From positions 248,001-312,000 of the forward strand of contig NZ_FNJM01000002.1 in the NCBI RefSeq assembly GCF_900104115.1: a stretch of 64,000 nt of DNA. Reading direction: 5' to 3'. This DNA is from Clostridium gasigenes (GTDB lineage: Bacteria; Bacillota; Clostridia; Clostridiales; Clostridiaceae). The stretch's first letter is position 1, and every line of letters starts with the position of its first letter. Under the pieces are notes generated by a model, which did no database searches, was not told the DNA's origin, and saw only the letters and a program-made list of their open reading frames with translations. Position numbers and translations under genes: made by a program. Shown piece by piece: positions 42,678 through 52,843 of this stretch.

Positions 42678-43586
42678 CTATTTACTCGCCTTATAGTTCT
42701 CTCTTATAAATGGTTCTTGCACTTTATTATCTAATAACTCTTTATAAGTTCCAACTTTCCTATATGCATTTCCCCAAGTTTCCCTTTTTCTATAATTTCT
42801 TATGCTATCTAAATCAAATTCTGCTATTAATATATCCTCTTTAATATCATCTGCTGAAATAATTTTATTATCGATATAATTACCATCCTCATCAAAAACT
42901 ACTGGACTATATGCACATGAATTTCCCCACTTCTTCCCGGGATAATTTGTCATTGCTATACCAACCATATTTTCAAAAGTTCTTGTTGATAATTGATTTA
43001 TTCTTGCGGGATTCATATCACAAGCATTAGGTACAAGTATTATTTCTGCACCCTGTAACATTAGAATTCTAGCACTTTCAGGAAATTCTCTATCATAGCA
43101 AATCATTACTCCAAGTTTAACTCCACAGAAATCACATATTTTAAACTCTTTTCCACTTTCAAGCAAAGCTTCTAATGAAAAATCACAAGTATGAACCTTT
43201 GAATATTTCATCAAAATCTCTCCTGTTCTATCAATAACTAAAGCTGTATTTTGTGGACTAGTATTTCCTTTTGAAAGATATGTTATAACAATACCTATTT
43301 CTAATTCTCTAGCAATCACTTTAAAAGATTTAACATATTTACTCTCTTCATCAACAGCTTCAGCAAGCCATTTTTGACGTTCATTTTCGTAACTTTCATC
43401 AAACGGATTTTCAAATGCCTCACCATAAGGAGGTTCATATCCGTTTGACCACATTTCAGGAAAGAGAACTATGTCACCTCCTAGCCTTTTTGCTTCACTT
43501 ATATATTTCAAACCTAATTCTAAATTCATATTAATATTATTTTCTATTGCTTTATGTTGAATTAATCCAACCTTTAAACTCTTCAT
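42678..43586 (-). CDS. Carbon-nitrogen hydrolase, nitrilase superfamily
   Basis: 302 residues. Catalytic triad motifs: FPEMWSNGY (Glu), YSKVHTCDF (Lys) and MICYDREFPESAR (Cys). The closing part NPARINQLSTRTFENMVGIA is typical of the omega-amidase/N-carbamoyl amidase branch. It hydrolyses an amide or carbamoyl group of an unknown small molecule in the cytoplasm. No pathway genes are adjacent. Start behind AAAGGGG. Confidence 0.85.
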   Translation of the reverse strand: MKSLKVGLIQHKAIENNINMNLELGLKYISEAKRLGGDIVLFPEMWSNGYEPPYGEAFENPFDESYENERQKWLAEAVDEESKYVKSFKVIARELEIGIVITYLSKGNTSPQNTALVIDRTGEILMKYSKVHTCDFSLEALLESGKEFKICDFCGVKLGVMICYDREFPESARILMLQGAEIILVPNACDMNPARINQLSTRTFENMVGIAMTNYPGKKWGNSCAYSPVVFDEDGNYIDNKIISADDIKEDILIAEFDLDSIRNYRKRETWGNAYRKVGTYKELLDNKVQEPFIRENYKASK

Positions 43587-43656
43587 TTAATAAAATCCCC
43601 TTTAATAAACTTTTTACATCCTATACCTATCTACTTTTCTTTGTATTATTTAATCA

Positions 43657-44330
43657 TTAAGTTTTTTCCATATCAAGCCCATGATCTTCAGTTATAAAAT
43701 TATCTTTTAAATTATAGCTAGACATTACTTTACTATCTGTTTTAGATACTAAATAATTGTAAATTCTTTCTCTTATTATTTTATTTGATACAATAGTATT
43801 ACTATCATTTTTACTTAAGTATCCAAACATAACACCTAAATTTATCTCTGGATTATCTATATTAAAAACAGATGCTATATTTAATATAAGCAAATTGTAC
43901 ATGTACTCATACTACTTATCATTATTCTCCATATTCTTTATTAAATCATCAAACAATGTGTTATTTTCTTCTAACAATATTTTCATAGCTTTTTGGATAT
44001 GAAATTCATCCCATGCTTTATCTCTATTTTTTAATATATTTTCATCAATTATTTGACAAATCCTACTTACTAAAAATGGATATCCATTTGTGAATTTATA
44101 TATTTCCTTACTTAAAACTTCTATATCAAAATTGAGCATATTTTCATTTGAATAATCACTTAGCATAGTTCTTATTTCATACTCATTAAAACTCATATCT
44201 ATATCAATTTTACCTCTATGTTCCAAGATGAATTATACCTTGACTCTGTATCATCTATAAACTTTATTTTTAGATTCTTGATATCATAAACTCCTGCTAA
44301 TAGCAAACCAAATTATATTCACAATTTAGT
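43657..44330 (-). pseudogene. Broken AAA-like ATPase (PF14516-type) gene
   Basis: Three pieces in different frames: SLLLAGVYDIKNLKIKFIDD (44245-44330), DMSFNEYEIRTMLSDYSNEN to YKFTNGYPFLVSRICQIIDE and LLEENNTLFDDLIKNMEN (43912-44226), then NPEINLGVMFGYLSKN with ISNKIIRERIYNYLV-like sequence (43657-43902). Together they make the C-terminal two thirds of a clostridial AAA-like ATPase; the Walker motifs are missing. Such genes are often near mobile DNA. Inactive. Confidence 0.7.
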
Positions 44331-44439
44331 TACGTCCCACGGAAGGTTTTCCAAAGGAGCTTGCGACTGAGGTTGCTAATTTAAAAATACATTGATTAAT
44401 ATGGCATTTTATGTTGAAATAGTTTGTTTTTTTTTGCTG

Positions 44440-44571
44440 GACAATAAATCCAGGTCTCTTATTTATCTCATCAACTTCCCCTGTTTTAACTATAATTTCT
44501 GCAAGTGCTGAATAATCTTATTTTCTAATCTCACGAAATACGATATCCTGTTTATATTTTATTTTATTCAT
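44440..44571 (-). pseudogene. 5' relic of a GNAT acetyltransferase gene
   Basis: GAGGAAG leads into ATG and MNKIKYKQDIVFREIRK, then an in-frame TAA, then DYSALAEIIVKTGEVDEINK: the start of a clostridial GNAT protein with a Glu-to-stop change and the rest deleted. The interval 44331-44440 contains nothing recognisable. Confidence 0.55.
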
Positions 44572-44657
44572 TTAGTTCTTCCTCATTAAATATGTTTTAA
44601 AAATAATTTTTACATATATATATATAATTTTTCTATCCAATTAATAATGTTCATATA

Positions 44658-45983
44658 CTATAAATTATTGCCTTTAACGTTTAAAATTATCGTTATATTA
44701 AATGTATTATCGCTTTTATTAATTATCATTTCACCACCATGGCTTTCAACAATCTTCTTACATGTTTTAAGTCCTATCCCCGTACTGCTTATAGCTTTAA
44801 GATTTTTATTTATAGTATTTTCTATACTAATAAAAAGTTCTTTGTTTTCAACGTAATACCTAACCTCTACAGCTTTAGATTTATCTGCATATTTAGAAAT
44901 ATTAGAAAAAATATTGTCAAAAACCCTTCTCATTGAAATAAGATTTACCTCTATAAAGAATTGACTCTCATAGGAATGAATTTTAAATATAAATCCTTGA
45001 TTATTTAGCATAAAGAACTGATCTTCAAACAGCTGTTCCAAAAGTTCATTTCCATTAAATTCTTCAAACTGAAGCTCATCCTGTTTATTAAAAAGTATAA
45101 AATATTCAAATAGTTTGTCAGACAATGATTTAATCTGATATGCTTTTTCTCGGCTGTTATGAATATACCGTTTCAAATTATCCTCTGTTTTATATTTCTT
45201 ATATTCTATAATATCTAAATATCCTACTAACGCTGTAAGCGGTGTCCTTAAATCATGTGACATTGCTGTAATAAGTTCGCTATTAGCTGATTTTGCTTCA
45301 TCCTCATTTCTTAATCGTTCAATAAATGACTTTCTCATTTCATTAATACTTTGAGCAAGCAGAGAAAGCTCATCATTATCTTCTATTGTAATCTCATAAT
45401 TTAAATCTCCACCTTCTAGTATTTTGATTTCATTTTCAAGTGTCCTTATGTATGATATCTTTTTTTTAATTAAAAGTGATGTAATTACTATAAAACATAA
45501 TAAAGAAATCGCAATATTTATACATATTAAAATATAGTAGTACTTATATTCAAAATAGCACATTATATACACCTGTGCTCTTAAATCACTAAAATTGATA
45601 TTATAAGAATAACCAGATAATATCAAAGGTTCGTTTTCCTCAGACTCTAAAGGCTCTTTACGATTAGTTGAATCATAAAGCATATTATTATTTTTGAATA
45701 TATATATATCTATATATTTATTTTTACGTACCCATTCATCCATTTTTTCAGAATCATTTATTGAAAGATTGTTATTTGACACATATGTTTTAAAATCAGA
45801 CATAGCTTTATTTTTCTGATTTTGAAAAAAAGAAGTTTTATACAAATGCCTGTCAAGCAGACTCTCACCATTTATCTGAAGTATAAAAAATAAAGAAATA
45901 GATATAATCAATGAAATTATAATGGCTATAATTAATTTAATTTCTAGCTTTTTATTTAAAAATTTTTTATTAAATTTATTCAA
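44658..45983 (-). CDS. Sensor histidine kinase of an envelope-type two-component system
   Basis: 441 residues. Two membrane segments (about 15-38 and 145-172) enclose an extracellular domain of about 110 residues; a HAMP-like linker follows. The H box is ITAMSHDLRTPLTALVGYLD; the ATPase N box is degenerate-looking (DNIFSNISKYADKS) but the G box STGIGLKTCKKIVESHGGEM is intact. It overlaps its response regulator by 8 nt. It is divergent from TVP38 and phosphatidylserine-synthase-like genes, which may be its targets. Confidence 0.85.
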   Translation of the reverse strand: MNKFNKKFLNKKLEIKLIIAIIISLIISISLFFILQINGESLLDRHLYKTSFFQNQKNKAMSDFKTYVSNNNLSINDSEKMDEWVRKNKYIDIYIFKNNNMLYDSTNRKEPLESEENEPLILSGYSYNINFSDLRAQVYIMCYFEYKYYYILICINIAISLLCFIVITSLLIKKKISYIRTLENEIKILEGGDLNYEITIEDNDELSLLAQSINEMRKSFIERLRNEDEAKSANSELITAMSHDLRTPLTALVGYLDIIEYKKYKTEDNLKRYIHNSREKAYQIKSLSDKLFEYFILFNKQDELQFEEFNGNELLEQLFEDQFFMLNNQGFIFKIHSYESQFFIEVNLISMRRVFDNIFSNISKYADKSKAVEVRYYVENKELFISIENTINKNLKAISSTGIGLKTCKKIVESHGGEMIINKSDNTFNITIILNVKGNNL

Positions 45984-46665
45984 TTCTATATCCCTTTCCC
46001 CATACAGTCTTTATATATTTTAGATTATCAGGATTATCTTCAATCTTACTCCTCAAATTCCTTATATGCACCATGACCGTGTTATTGCAAGAATAGAAAT
46101 ATGGTTCTTTCCATACACTTTCATATATATTTTGTGTTGAAAATATCTTCTTTCTATTTTTAGATAACAATAATAATATATTATATTCAATTTCAGTCAG
46201 TATAATTTCATTCCCATATAATGATACTTCATTTGATATTTCACTTACTTTTAATCCATTTATATTAATTGAATCACATTCATCAGTCTTTTCTTTGCCT
46301 TTATACACATAGTATCTTCTAAGTAATGCTTTTACTCTCGATATTAATTCTGTATATGAAAATGGTTTTGATAGATAATCATCACATCCTGCAGAAAATG
46401 CCATACATTTATCAGAATCCTGAGATTTGGCAGTAAGAAATAAAATTGGAGCAGTTGTTTTTTCTCTAATTTCTACACATGCCTTAAATCCTGATTTTAC
46501 AGGCATCATTATATCAAGTATTATTAAATCTATGTTTCCATCTACTTTATTTACTGCATCTTCTCCATCAACAGATTCTATTACATTATAGCCTTCACTT
46601 TCTAATAAGATACGGACTATATCTCTTATTTCATCATTATCATCTGCAATTAAAATATTCCTCAT
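45976..46665 (-). CDS. OmpR-family response regulator
   Basis: 229 residues. Receiver domain with DDNDE near the start and the phospho-acceptor in LIILDIMMPVKSGFKAC; winged helix ILTEIEYNILLLLSKNRKKI to YIKTVWGKGYRIE. First gene of the operon with the sensor kinase. Tandem CTTAAGAA repeats at 46733-46752 lie between it and the divergent TVP38-like gene and are its likely binding site. Start behind GGAGGG. Confidence 0.9.
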   Translation of the reverse strand: MRNILIADDNDEIRDIVRILLESEGYNVIESVDGEDAVNKVDGNIDLIILDIMMPVKSGFKACVEIREKTTAPILFLTAKSQDSDKCMAFSAGCDDYLSKPFSYTELISRVKALLRRYYVYKGKEKTDECDSININGLKVSEISNEVSLYGNEIILTEIEYNILLLLSKNRKKIFSTQNIYESVWKEPYFYSCNNTVMVHIRNLRSKIEDNPDNLKYIKTVWGKGYRIE

Positions 46666-46732
46666 ATTCTTTTCCCTCCATTTATCTTTAGTATATAATG
46701 CTATACTTTTAAAATCTATATTATTTAAGCTA

Positions 46733-46773
46733 CTTAAGAATTCTTAAGAACTATTATATGTGCAACTTAAGAT
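46733..46773. promoter_or_regulatory. Tandem CTTAAGAA repeats, candidate response-regulator box
   Basis: CTTAAGAATT and CTTAAGAACT are adjacent 10-bp direct repeats, with a third CTTAAGAT at 46766. The first part, CTTAAGAATTCTTAAG, is also a perfect palindrome. The site can serve both divergent operons. Confidence 0.5.
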
Positions 46774-46827
46774 ATTGCAAATATAATAATAGTTATAAAT
46801 CTTCTAAATAGAAAGGATTAAATAATT

Positions 46828-47520
46828 ATGAAAATTTTCAAAAAAGTATCTTACATAAAAATATTATTAGTTTTATTAGCATTTTCTACTATTGGATTAA
46901 TCTTTAAATATATTCCAAATATACTTGCAGCTACAGTGTCATTGGATGAATTCAACAAATACTTAATGTCCCTCGGAAAATCTGGAAGTATTATAATAAT
47001 TTTATTTCAGATATTGCAAACTGTAATTGCACCTATTCCAGGTGAAGTAGTTCAAATTGCAAGCGGATATATTTATGGTGTACCTTTAGGATTATTGTTT
47101 ACAATGTCAGGACTTATCATAGGTTCTGCAATAGCCTTTTATTTTACTAGATTAATAGGTGGGAACTTTATAACAAATTTTCTTAAGAAGAAAAATTCAA
47201 AGTGGCTGCTTGATATTATGGAAAGTAAAAAATTCTCAATTATATTATTTGTGATTTTTTTCGTTCCAGGCCTTCCAAAAGATTTTTTGATATATGTTGC
47301 AGGTCTTACTACTATTAAGCCAATAAAGTTTTTTTCCATATTAGTAATAAGCAGATTTCCTTGGATATTAGCTTCTGTAAGTATTGGATCTAATATTCAG
47401 AATGGTAACTATTTATCAACAATAATAATATCAATTATAGCTATGCTTTCATTTTTAGTAGGCATAATTTACAAAAATAAAATTATAAATAAATTTTTAG
47501 AATATAAATACAACCGATAA
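46828..47520 (+). CDS. TVP38/TMEM64 (DedA-like) membrane protein
   Basis: 230 residues with about six membrane segments. The family pattern is present: IAPIPGEVVQIASGYIYGVP (re-entrant loop), GSAIAFYFTRLIGG and FVPGLPKDFLIYVAGLT. DedA/TVP38 proteins are thought to flip or move lipids and to support membrane homeostasis. It is followed after 10 nt by a phosphatidylserine synthase-like gene and controlled probably by the divergent two-component system. Start behind AAAGGA. Confidence 0.85.
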   Translation: MKIFKKVSYIKILLVLLAFSTIGLIFKYIPNILAATVSLDEFNKYLMSLGKSGSIIIILFQILQTVIAPIPGEVVQIASGYIYGVPLGLLFTMSGLIIGSAIAFYFTRLIGGNFITNFLKKKNSKWLLDIMESKKFSIILFVIFFVPGLPKDFLIYVAGLTTIKPIKFFSILVISRFPWILASVSIGSNIQNGNYLSTIIISIIAMLSFLVGIIYKNKIINKFLEYKYNR

Positions 47521-47530
47521 GGAGAAGGAT

Positions 47531-48049
47531 ATGATAAAAAAATATGTACCTAATATACTAACATTTATTAATCTATCATTTGGAATTACTTCAATAATTA
47601 ATATTTTCGATCAAAACTATTTGTACGCATCGTTATGTATACTTGCCGCTGCTTTAGTTGACCGATATGACGGAAGAATTGCCCGATATCTTAATGTATC
47701 AAGTGAAATAGGGAAAGAACTAGATTCTTTAGCTGACCTTGTTTCCTTTGGAGTTGCACCAGCTCTGATAATCTTTACAAAATATAATTTTTACACTGTA
47801 GGCTTTAGCCGCATACTAGGCATATCACTCTTATTACTTTATTCTATATGTGGATGCTACAGATTAGCAAAATATAATATAAGTACATTTGAAGGTGTTT
47901 TCACAGGAATACCAATCACCATTGCTGGATGTATTCTTGCCTTATTTTCTTTAATTATTCCATCTACCATAAATTCAGTTGTTCCAATACTATCATTAAT
48001 AGTACTTTCCTATCTTATGGTATCAAGAATAAAATTAAAGAAAATTTAA
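47531..48049 (+). CDS. CDP-alcohol phosphatidyltransferase, phosphatidylserine synthase-like
   Basis: 172 residues with about five or six membrane segments. The catalytic CDP-alcohol signature is complete: DRYDGRIARYLNVSSEIGKE then LDSLADLVSFG (DxxDGxxAR...GxxxDxxxD). It joins a CDP-diacylglycerol to a polar head group, most likely serine, in the membrane. It is cotranscribed with a TVP38-like protein, and both look like envelope-lipid functions under a stress system. Start behind AAGGAGAAGG. Confidence 0.8.
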   Translation: MIKKYVPNILTFINLSFGITSIINIFDQNYLYASLCILAAALVDRYDGRIARYLNVSSEIGKELDSLADLVSFGVAPALIIFTKYNFYTVGFSRILGISLLLLYSICGCYRLAKYNISTFEGVFTGIPITIAGCILALFSLIIPSTINSVVPILSLIVLSYLMVSRIKLKKI

Positions 48050-48071
48050 TTAAATATGAATACAAAATAAA

Positions 48072-48104
48072 CCCACGAAAATCTAACAATTAAATTTCCG
48101 TGGG
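48072..48104 (+). terminator. Terminator of the TVP38/phospholipid operon
   Basis: CCCACGAAAAT and ATTTCCGTGGG pair with one mismatch, 20 nt after the stop codon. T tract weak on this strand. Confidence 0.6.
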
Positions 48105-48147
48105 CTTCATGGTGGAAGCGAGGTTTACCATATCTCCATCCAATTTT

Positions 48148-48182
48148 AGAAAAAACCTCATTTATTTATGGTACGGTTCTCT
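48148..48182. repeat. Dispersed palindromic repeat, copy G
   Basis: CCAATTTTAGAAAAAACCTC then ATTTATTTATGGTACGGTTC lies 36 nt before the 3' end of selO. The leading CCAATTTTAG is shared with copy J at 58866. Confidence 0.65.
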
Positions 48183-48217
48183 TTTTATTATTCTAAATAT
48201 TAATATATCAATCTAAA

Positions 48218-49669
48218 TTAAGTTCCACAGAAGGTTCTATAATTAACTTTTGTTTTAACAGCCCTATACTCCTCTTGCTCCTTTGAATAACTATACGGCT
48301 CTGAAAGAACCTCTAAAAGCTTTTCTAAAACACTGTAGTCTCCTTTATTTACAGCATAATCTAATGCCTCTTCTACCCTATGATTACGAGGTATGACTGC
48401 TGGATTATTATTTTTCATAAGATTTAATACAGCTTCTTCCTTCTCATCTTGTCTTGATTGCCTTTCCTTCCATAGGTTAATCCACTGGTTAAAATCTTCT
48501 TTATCTATAATTTCTGTATCTTCATATTTATTAATGGTTAATGCTCTAAATGTATTTGTATAGTCAGCACTATATTTTTTCATAATAGTTAGAAGACCTT
48601 CAATTAAATTTTTATCCGCTTCCTCTTCATTAAATAAACCAAGCTTTTTTCTCATTCCAGAAAGCCATTGCTTAGTATATAGATTATGGAATTCTGAAAC
48701 AGCCTCTTGAGCTATCTTTATTGCCTCATTCATATCATCATGCAATAAAGGTAAAAGGGTCTCCGCAAATCTAGCAAGATCCCACTCTGCCATACTTGGC
48801 TGATTTTCATAGCTATAACGACCATATTTATCAATAGAGCTAAATACAGTTTCTGGATTGTATGTGTCCATAAAGGCACAAGGTCCATAGTCAATTGTTT
48901 CTCCACTAATTGTCATGTTATCTGTGTTCATAACCCCATGTATGAAGCCTACTAGCTGCCACTTTGATATAAGGGTTGCTTGCTTCTTTATTACTTCCTT
49001 TAGTAGATAAACATATGGATTTTTTTCCTTTATTCCATCTTTATAATGTCTCTCTAGAGTATAATCTGCTAGTGCTTTAAGGTCTTGTATATCATTTAAA
49101 CCTCTTGCATATTGAAAAGTCCCAACACGAATATGACTTGAAGCCACTCTAGTTAATACAGCTCCTGGAAGTCTTGTTTCACGGTATACCTCTTCTCCAG
49201 TCGTAACTACTGATAAACTACGGACTGTTGGTATTCCTATCCCATTCATAGCCTCACTTATAATATACTCTCTAATCATAGGGCCAAGGGAAGCCTTACC
49301 ATCTCCACCCCTTGAATATGGTGTTCTTCCTGAACCCTTAAGTTGAATATCAAACCTATTCCCCTCATCCGTTACATGCTCACCAAGTAGTATGGCTCTT
49401 CCATCCCCTAGCATAGTAAAATTACCAAATTGATGACCTGCATAAGCCTGTGCTAATGTTACTGCCCCCTTTGGAGCTTTATTTCCAGAAAGTATCGCTA
49501 AGCCATCTTCACATTGAAGTTCATCTAACTTTAACCCTAGTTCCTCTATTAGCTTATTGTTTAATATCACTAATTTGGGATCTGGTACTTTACTAGGTGA
49601 TACTAAAGTATAAAATATATCTGGAAGGTCTATATAACTATTTTTAAAATTAAATCCTTTATCCATCAT
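48218..49669 (-). CDS. selO: SelO-type pseudokinase, protein AMPylator
   Basis: 483 residues, normal length for SelO/YdiU. Family segments: [51 protein letters not shown] and [20 protein letters not shown] with DYGPCAFMD. SelO transfers AMP from ATP to Ser, Thr or Tyr of proteins in redox stress. This copy ends CGT, without a visible TGA-coded selenocysteine; a Cys close to the end is what non-seleno forms carry. Start behind AAGGAG. Confidence 0.9.
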   Translation of the reverse strand: MMDKGFNFKNSYIDLPDIFYTLVSPSKVPDPKLVILNNKLIEELGLKLDELQCEDGLAILSGNKAPKGAVTLAQAYAGHQFGNFTMLGDGRAILLGEHVTDEGNRFDIQLKGSGRTPYSRGGDGKASLGPMIREYIISEAMNGIGIPTVRSLSVVTTGEEVYRETRLPGAVLTRVASSHIRVGTFQYARGLNDIQDLKALADYTLERHYKDGIKEKNPYVYLLKEVIKKQATLISKWQLVGFIHGVMNTDNMTISGETIDYGPCAFMDTYNPETVFSSIDKYGRYSYENQPSMAEWDLARFAETLLPLLHDDMNEAIKIAQEAVSEFHNLYTKQWLSGMRKKLGLFNEEEADKNLIEGLLTIMKKYSADYTNTFRALTINKYEDTEIIDKEDFNQWINLWKERQSRQDEKEEAVLNLMKNNNPAVIPRNHRVEEALDYAVNKGDYSVLEKLLEVLSEPYSYSKEQEEYRAVKTKVNYRTFCGT

Positions 49670-50153
49670 TCTGTCTCCTTATATAAAATTATTTTTTAAT
49701 TGATATTTATTATCATTTATATTTTTATTTTACCATAAGGTTAGTGTTTCTCATAGATATAGATAATATGTTTAAATTTAATTTTTTATTTACGTATAAA
49801 ACACCTTTATTCTGAAATTCTTATTATATCCATATTTTCATCATAGCTAATTCCCGACTCCCTATTCTTTATATTATATTTTCATTTTCATTTTCTAGTA
49901 ACCATTATTTCACTGATAAATTTGTAGTATACAACTAAATCCATCTCTTTACTTATAATAATGTTCTTTACTTTTAAAAGTAAACTTAACGAATTAATAT
50001 CAATGATTAATTCTACTTTTATCATTGATTTGTAATACTGTTCACTGTAACATGTCTAAATAAAATTTTATCACCATAAACATCTATTATTTCATTGATT
50101 ATTGGTTAGAATAACATCAGCATTAAATTTTTTGGATAAAGGAGGTATCTTAT
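49670..50153. other. Gene-free AT-rich stretch
   Basis: No gene recognised. TGTTCACTGTAAC near 50038 is a weak match to the core of the dispersed repeat. Confidence 0.4.
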
Positions 50154-50858
50154 ATGGATTTTTTACAAGGCCAAGAAACACTTACCACCATTGAGTGGAT
50201 TCTTCGTGCCATTATTGCTTTTTTCTTTTTGCTAACTGTTGCAAAACTCTTAGGACAGCGTACCATCTCCCAATTAAGAATCCTTGATTTTGTTATTTCT
50301 TTAGTAATTGGAAATATTATTGCCCATCCGTTGTCTGACGAAAACCTTGGGTTAAAAGGATCCATCATTTCAACAAGTGTATTAGTTGTTCTATATCTTG
50401 GTGGCATATTCAGCCTTCTTAAATTTCCATTTTTAAGAAGACTTATTAATAGTTCACCAATCACAATTGTTCAGGACGGAGAAATCCTTTATAAAGGATT
50501 AAAAAAAGCAAGAATATCAATTGATGTGTTATTAGAAGAATTGCGTGAAGAAAAAGTAGAGGATGTGAAAAAGGTAGCATTAGCAATTTGGGAAGCTGAT
50601 GGAAAAATTTCTGTCTTTTTACATCCAAAATACGAACCTATTACTCCTTCATCCTTGCAACTGGAAACAGAACCTTTTGATTTGCCAAGGACCATTATTA
50701 AGGAAGGTAAAATTAATCTTAAGGAACTAAACCAAATTCATAGGGATGAAGTCTGGGTTGCTTCCAGTTTAGAAAGTTTATATCAAACTGAGATAAAAAA
50801 CGTTCTACTTGCCACCCTTGATAAGAAAGGTAATCTAAGAGTTTTTTTATATAGGTAA
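50154..50858 (+). CDS. DUF421 (YetF-like) membrane protein
   Basis: 234 residues. Three membrane segments lie in the first about 90 residues, with RAIIAFFFLLTVAKLLGQRT and LDFVISLVIGNIIAHPLSDE typical of YetF/YrbG. A soluble domain contains INSSPITIVQDGEILYKGLK and ARISIDVLLEELRE. Bacillus relatives are spore or membrane proteins of unclear function. It stands alone behind AAAGGAGG. Confidence 0.85.
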   Translation: MDFLQGQETLTTIEWILRAIIAFFFLLTVAKLLGQRTISQLRILDFVISLVIGNIIAHPLSDENLGLKGSIISTSVLVVLYLGGIFSLLKFPFLRRLINSSPITIVQDGEILYKGLKKARISIDVLLEELREEKVEDVKKVALAIWEADGKISVFLHPKYEPITPSSLQLETEPFDLPRTIIKEGKINLKELNQIHRDEVWVASSLESLYQTEIKNVLLATLDKKGNLRVFLYR

Positions 50859-50917
50859 TCCCTTGAGGCCTAAACATCTCCATTTATATATACAGATTAG
50901 TTTAAGCCTCTTTGTTT

Positions 50918-50950
50918 TGAAAAAACCTCATTTACTTATTATAGTATAAT
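50918..50950. repeat. Arm of the dispersed palindromic repeat, copy I
   Basis: AAAAAACCTCATTTACTTAT is identical to the left arm of copies B and G; the core has diverged. It lies 60 nt after the DUF421 stop. Confidence 0.5.
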
Positions 50951-51078
50951 TCCAAAGTACAATCTTATGGTTAAATGTGAGCTACTGGTATCATTCACCT
51001 TTCTTTGTAAAGGAGGTGATATTTTTACTAGTACTACTAACATTTATAGTGTTACTTATAAATCTCAATAATATATCC

Positions 51079-52098
51079 TTAATTATCTATAAAAGTTACC
51101 ATATCTGACAAAGGAAATACTATTGTAACTTTAGTTCCTTTATTTTCCTCAGAGTTAATTTTAATTTTCAATCCTAATTGTGAACACAGCTTTTCGCATA
51201 GATACAATCCCATTCCTGTACTTTTACTAAATCTTCTTCCATTCTCGCCAGTAAAACCTTTTTCAAAGACTCTATTTATATCTTTATCTACTATGCCTAC
51301 TCCATTGTCCTCTATAATTAACATTACTGAATTATCTTCCTTAACTGAATATATACTTATCATTGGCTCTTTACTACTTGAATACTTTATAGAGTTTCCT
51401 ATTATCTGATTAATAATAAATCCAATCCATTTTCCATCACTATATACAACTTCATTAATATCTTTTATATCTACTTTTATTTTTTTATAAATAAAATCTC
51501 TATAATTTCTTTTGACTACCTTTCTTACTACATTATCAAGGTTAATTTGTTTCATAATATAGTCTTTACTAACATTATTACTTCGAGAATAATAAAGCGC
51601 TTGCTCTATAAATCCCTCAATTTTATCCATCTGAAAATCTATTTTATTAGTTATTTCATTTTGATTATTTGCAATTATTAACTTTGTAGATGCTATTGGT
51701 GTTTTGATTTCATGAACCCAAGTCTCTATGTATTCTCTATAATCTGATTGCATATCTTTATAATATTTTACGTGCTCATGCATATCTCTACTTATTTCTT
51801 TAAGTATATAATTAAGTTTTTCTCCTTCGATAAAGGTTGCTTCCCTTATCATCTCTGGAAGTAAATATTTCTTGTCCAATTTTTCTAATATACTATTAAT
51901 TTCATCATAATAATTTTTATATTTTATAAATTCATAAGCCATATATGAAGCTAATGGTAAAACCCAAATACAAAAAACAAAAGAAATTATAATGCATTTA
52001 ACATTAATAACAAGCAGTATAGCTGCTAATACAATAAACATTAGTATATTCCATAATATTATCAATATTTTATCTTTTAAAAATTCACCTATACTCAT
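51079..52098 (-). CDS. BceS-like intramembrane-sensing histidine kinase
   Basis: 339 residues. Two close membrane segments (about 10-32 and 36-55) with almost no loop between them, the mark of kinases that sense through an ABC transporter. The H box YIETWVHEIKTPIASTKL is the BceS variant; the N box is IINQIIGNSIKYSSSK and the G box is STGMGLYLCEKL. It overlaps the response regulator by 4 nt (ATGA). It senses, through the BceAB-like transporter nearby, a peptide antibiotic such as bacitracin. Confidence 0.9.
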   Translation of the reverse strand: MSIGEFLKDKILIILWNILMFIVLAAILLVINVKCIIISFVFCIWVLPLASYMAYEFIKYKNYYDEINSILEKLDKKYLLPEMIREATFIEGEKLNYILKEISRDMHEHVKYYKDMQSDYREYIETWVHEIKTPIASTKLIIANNQNEITNKIDFQMDKIEGFIEQALYYSRSNNVSKDYIMKQINLDNVVRKVVKRNYRDFIYKKIKVDIKDINEVVYSDGKWIGFIINQIIGNSIKYSSSKEPMISIYSVKEDNSVMLIIEDNGVGIVDKDINRVFEKGFTGENGRRFSKSTGMGLYLCEKLCSQLGLKIKINSEENKGTKVTIVFPLSDMVTFIDN

Positions 52099-52766
52099 GG
52101 CATTATATACCCTAGTCCTCTTCTTGTTTCTATTGGATTTTCTATACCTATTTCTTCAAGCTTCTTTCTTAATCTATTAATATTAACATTTAAAGTGCTA
52201 TCATCTACAAAATAATCTGATTTCCACAAGTATTCCATAAGTGAATCTCTTTTTACTATATTCCCCTTATTATCTATCAAGTAAGAAAGAATCTTAACCT
52301 CATTTTTAGTTAGCTCTAAGGATTTATTTTTATAAATAACCGTTGCATTTGAGAGGTTTAAATTAAAATCTCTATAATTTAATATATTATTAGTTTTTAA
52401 GTTTCCATATGTTCTTTTTAATATATTAGTTATTCTTGCTAATAATATCTCTGTATTATAAGGCTTTGTTATAAAATCATCTGCACCTAAATTCATACTT
52501 ATTAATTCATCTACATCACTATCTCGACTTGTAACTATTATAATTGGAACCTCTGAGGTTTTACGTATTTCTCTACATATATAATAACCATCAAAAACAG
52601 GAAGATTTATATCTAGTAATATAAGGTTTGCATTCGCATTCTCAATATATTTTATTATATTATTAAAATCTATAGGCGCTTTTACTTCATATCCATACTT
52701 TTTCAAAAAACTTTGTAATTCTTCTCTTATAACTTCATCGTCTTCAATAATAATAATTTTTTGCAT
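52095..52766 (-). CDS. BceR-like response regulator
   Basis: 223 residues. Receiver domain (IIIIEDDEVIREEL, phospho-acceptor in LILLDINLPVFDG) and OmpR winged helix (LELTKNEVKILSYLIDNKGN ... RRGLGYIMP) are intact. It sits between the transporter genes and the kinase, in the order A-B-R-S. It should activate the transporter promoter upstream of the ATPase gene. Start behind GGGAGG. Confidence 0.9.
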   Translation of the reverse strand: MQKIIIIEDDEVIREELQSFLKKYGYEVKAPIDFNNIIKYIENANANLILLDINLPVFDGYYICREIRKTSEVPIIIVTSRDSDVDELISMNLGADDFITKPYNTEILLARITNILKRTYGNLKTNNILNYRDFNLNLSNATVIYKNKSLELTKNEVKILSYLIDNKGNIVKRDSLMEYLWKSDYFVDDSTLNVNINRLRKKLEEIGIENPIETRRGLGYIMP

Positions 52767-52794
52767 TATTAAATTTACCTCCCTATACGAAATT

Positions 52795-52828
52795 TAGGGC
52801 TATTAAACTTTTGGAAATAATAGCCCTA
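52795..52828 (-). terminator. Hairpin between transporter and regulator genes
   Basis: TTAGGGCTATTA and TAATAGCCCTAA form a perfect stem, placed just after the permease stop. It may reduce read-through into the regulator genes. Confidence 0.65.
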
Positions 52829-52843
52829 ATAATTATTATAAGG

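Noticed and set aside
48240..48260. Selenocysteine codon near the end of selO
   Set aside because: The C-terminus reads FCGT followed by TAA; no in-frame TGA is present.
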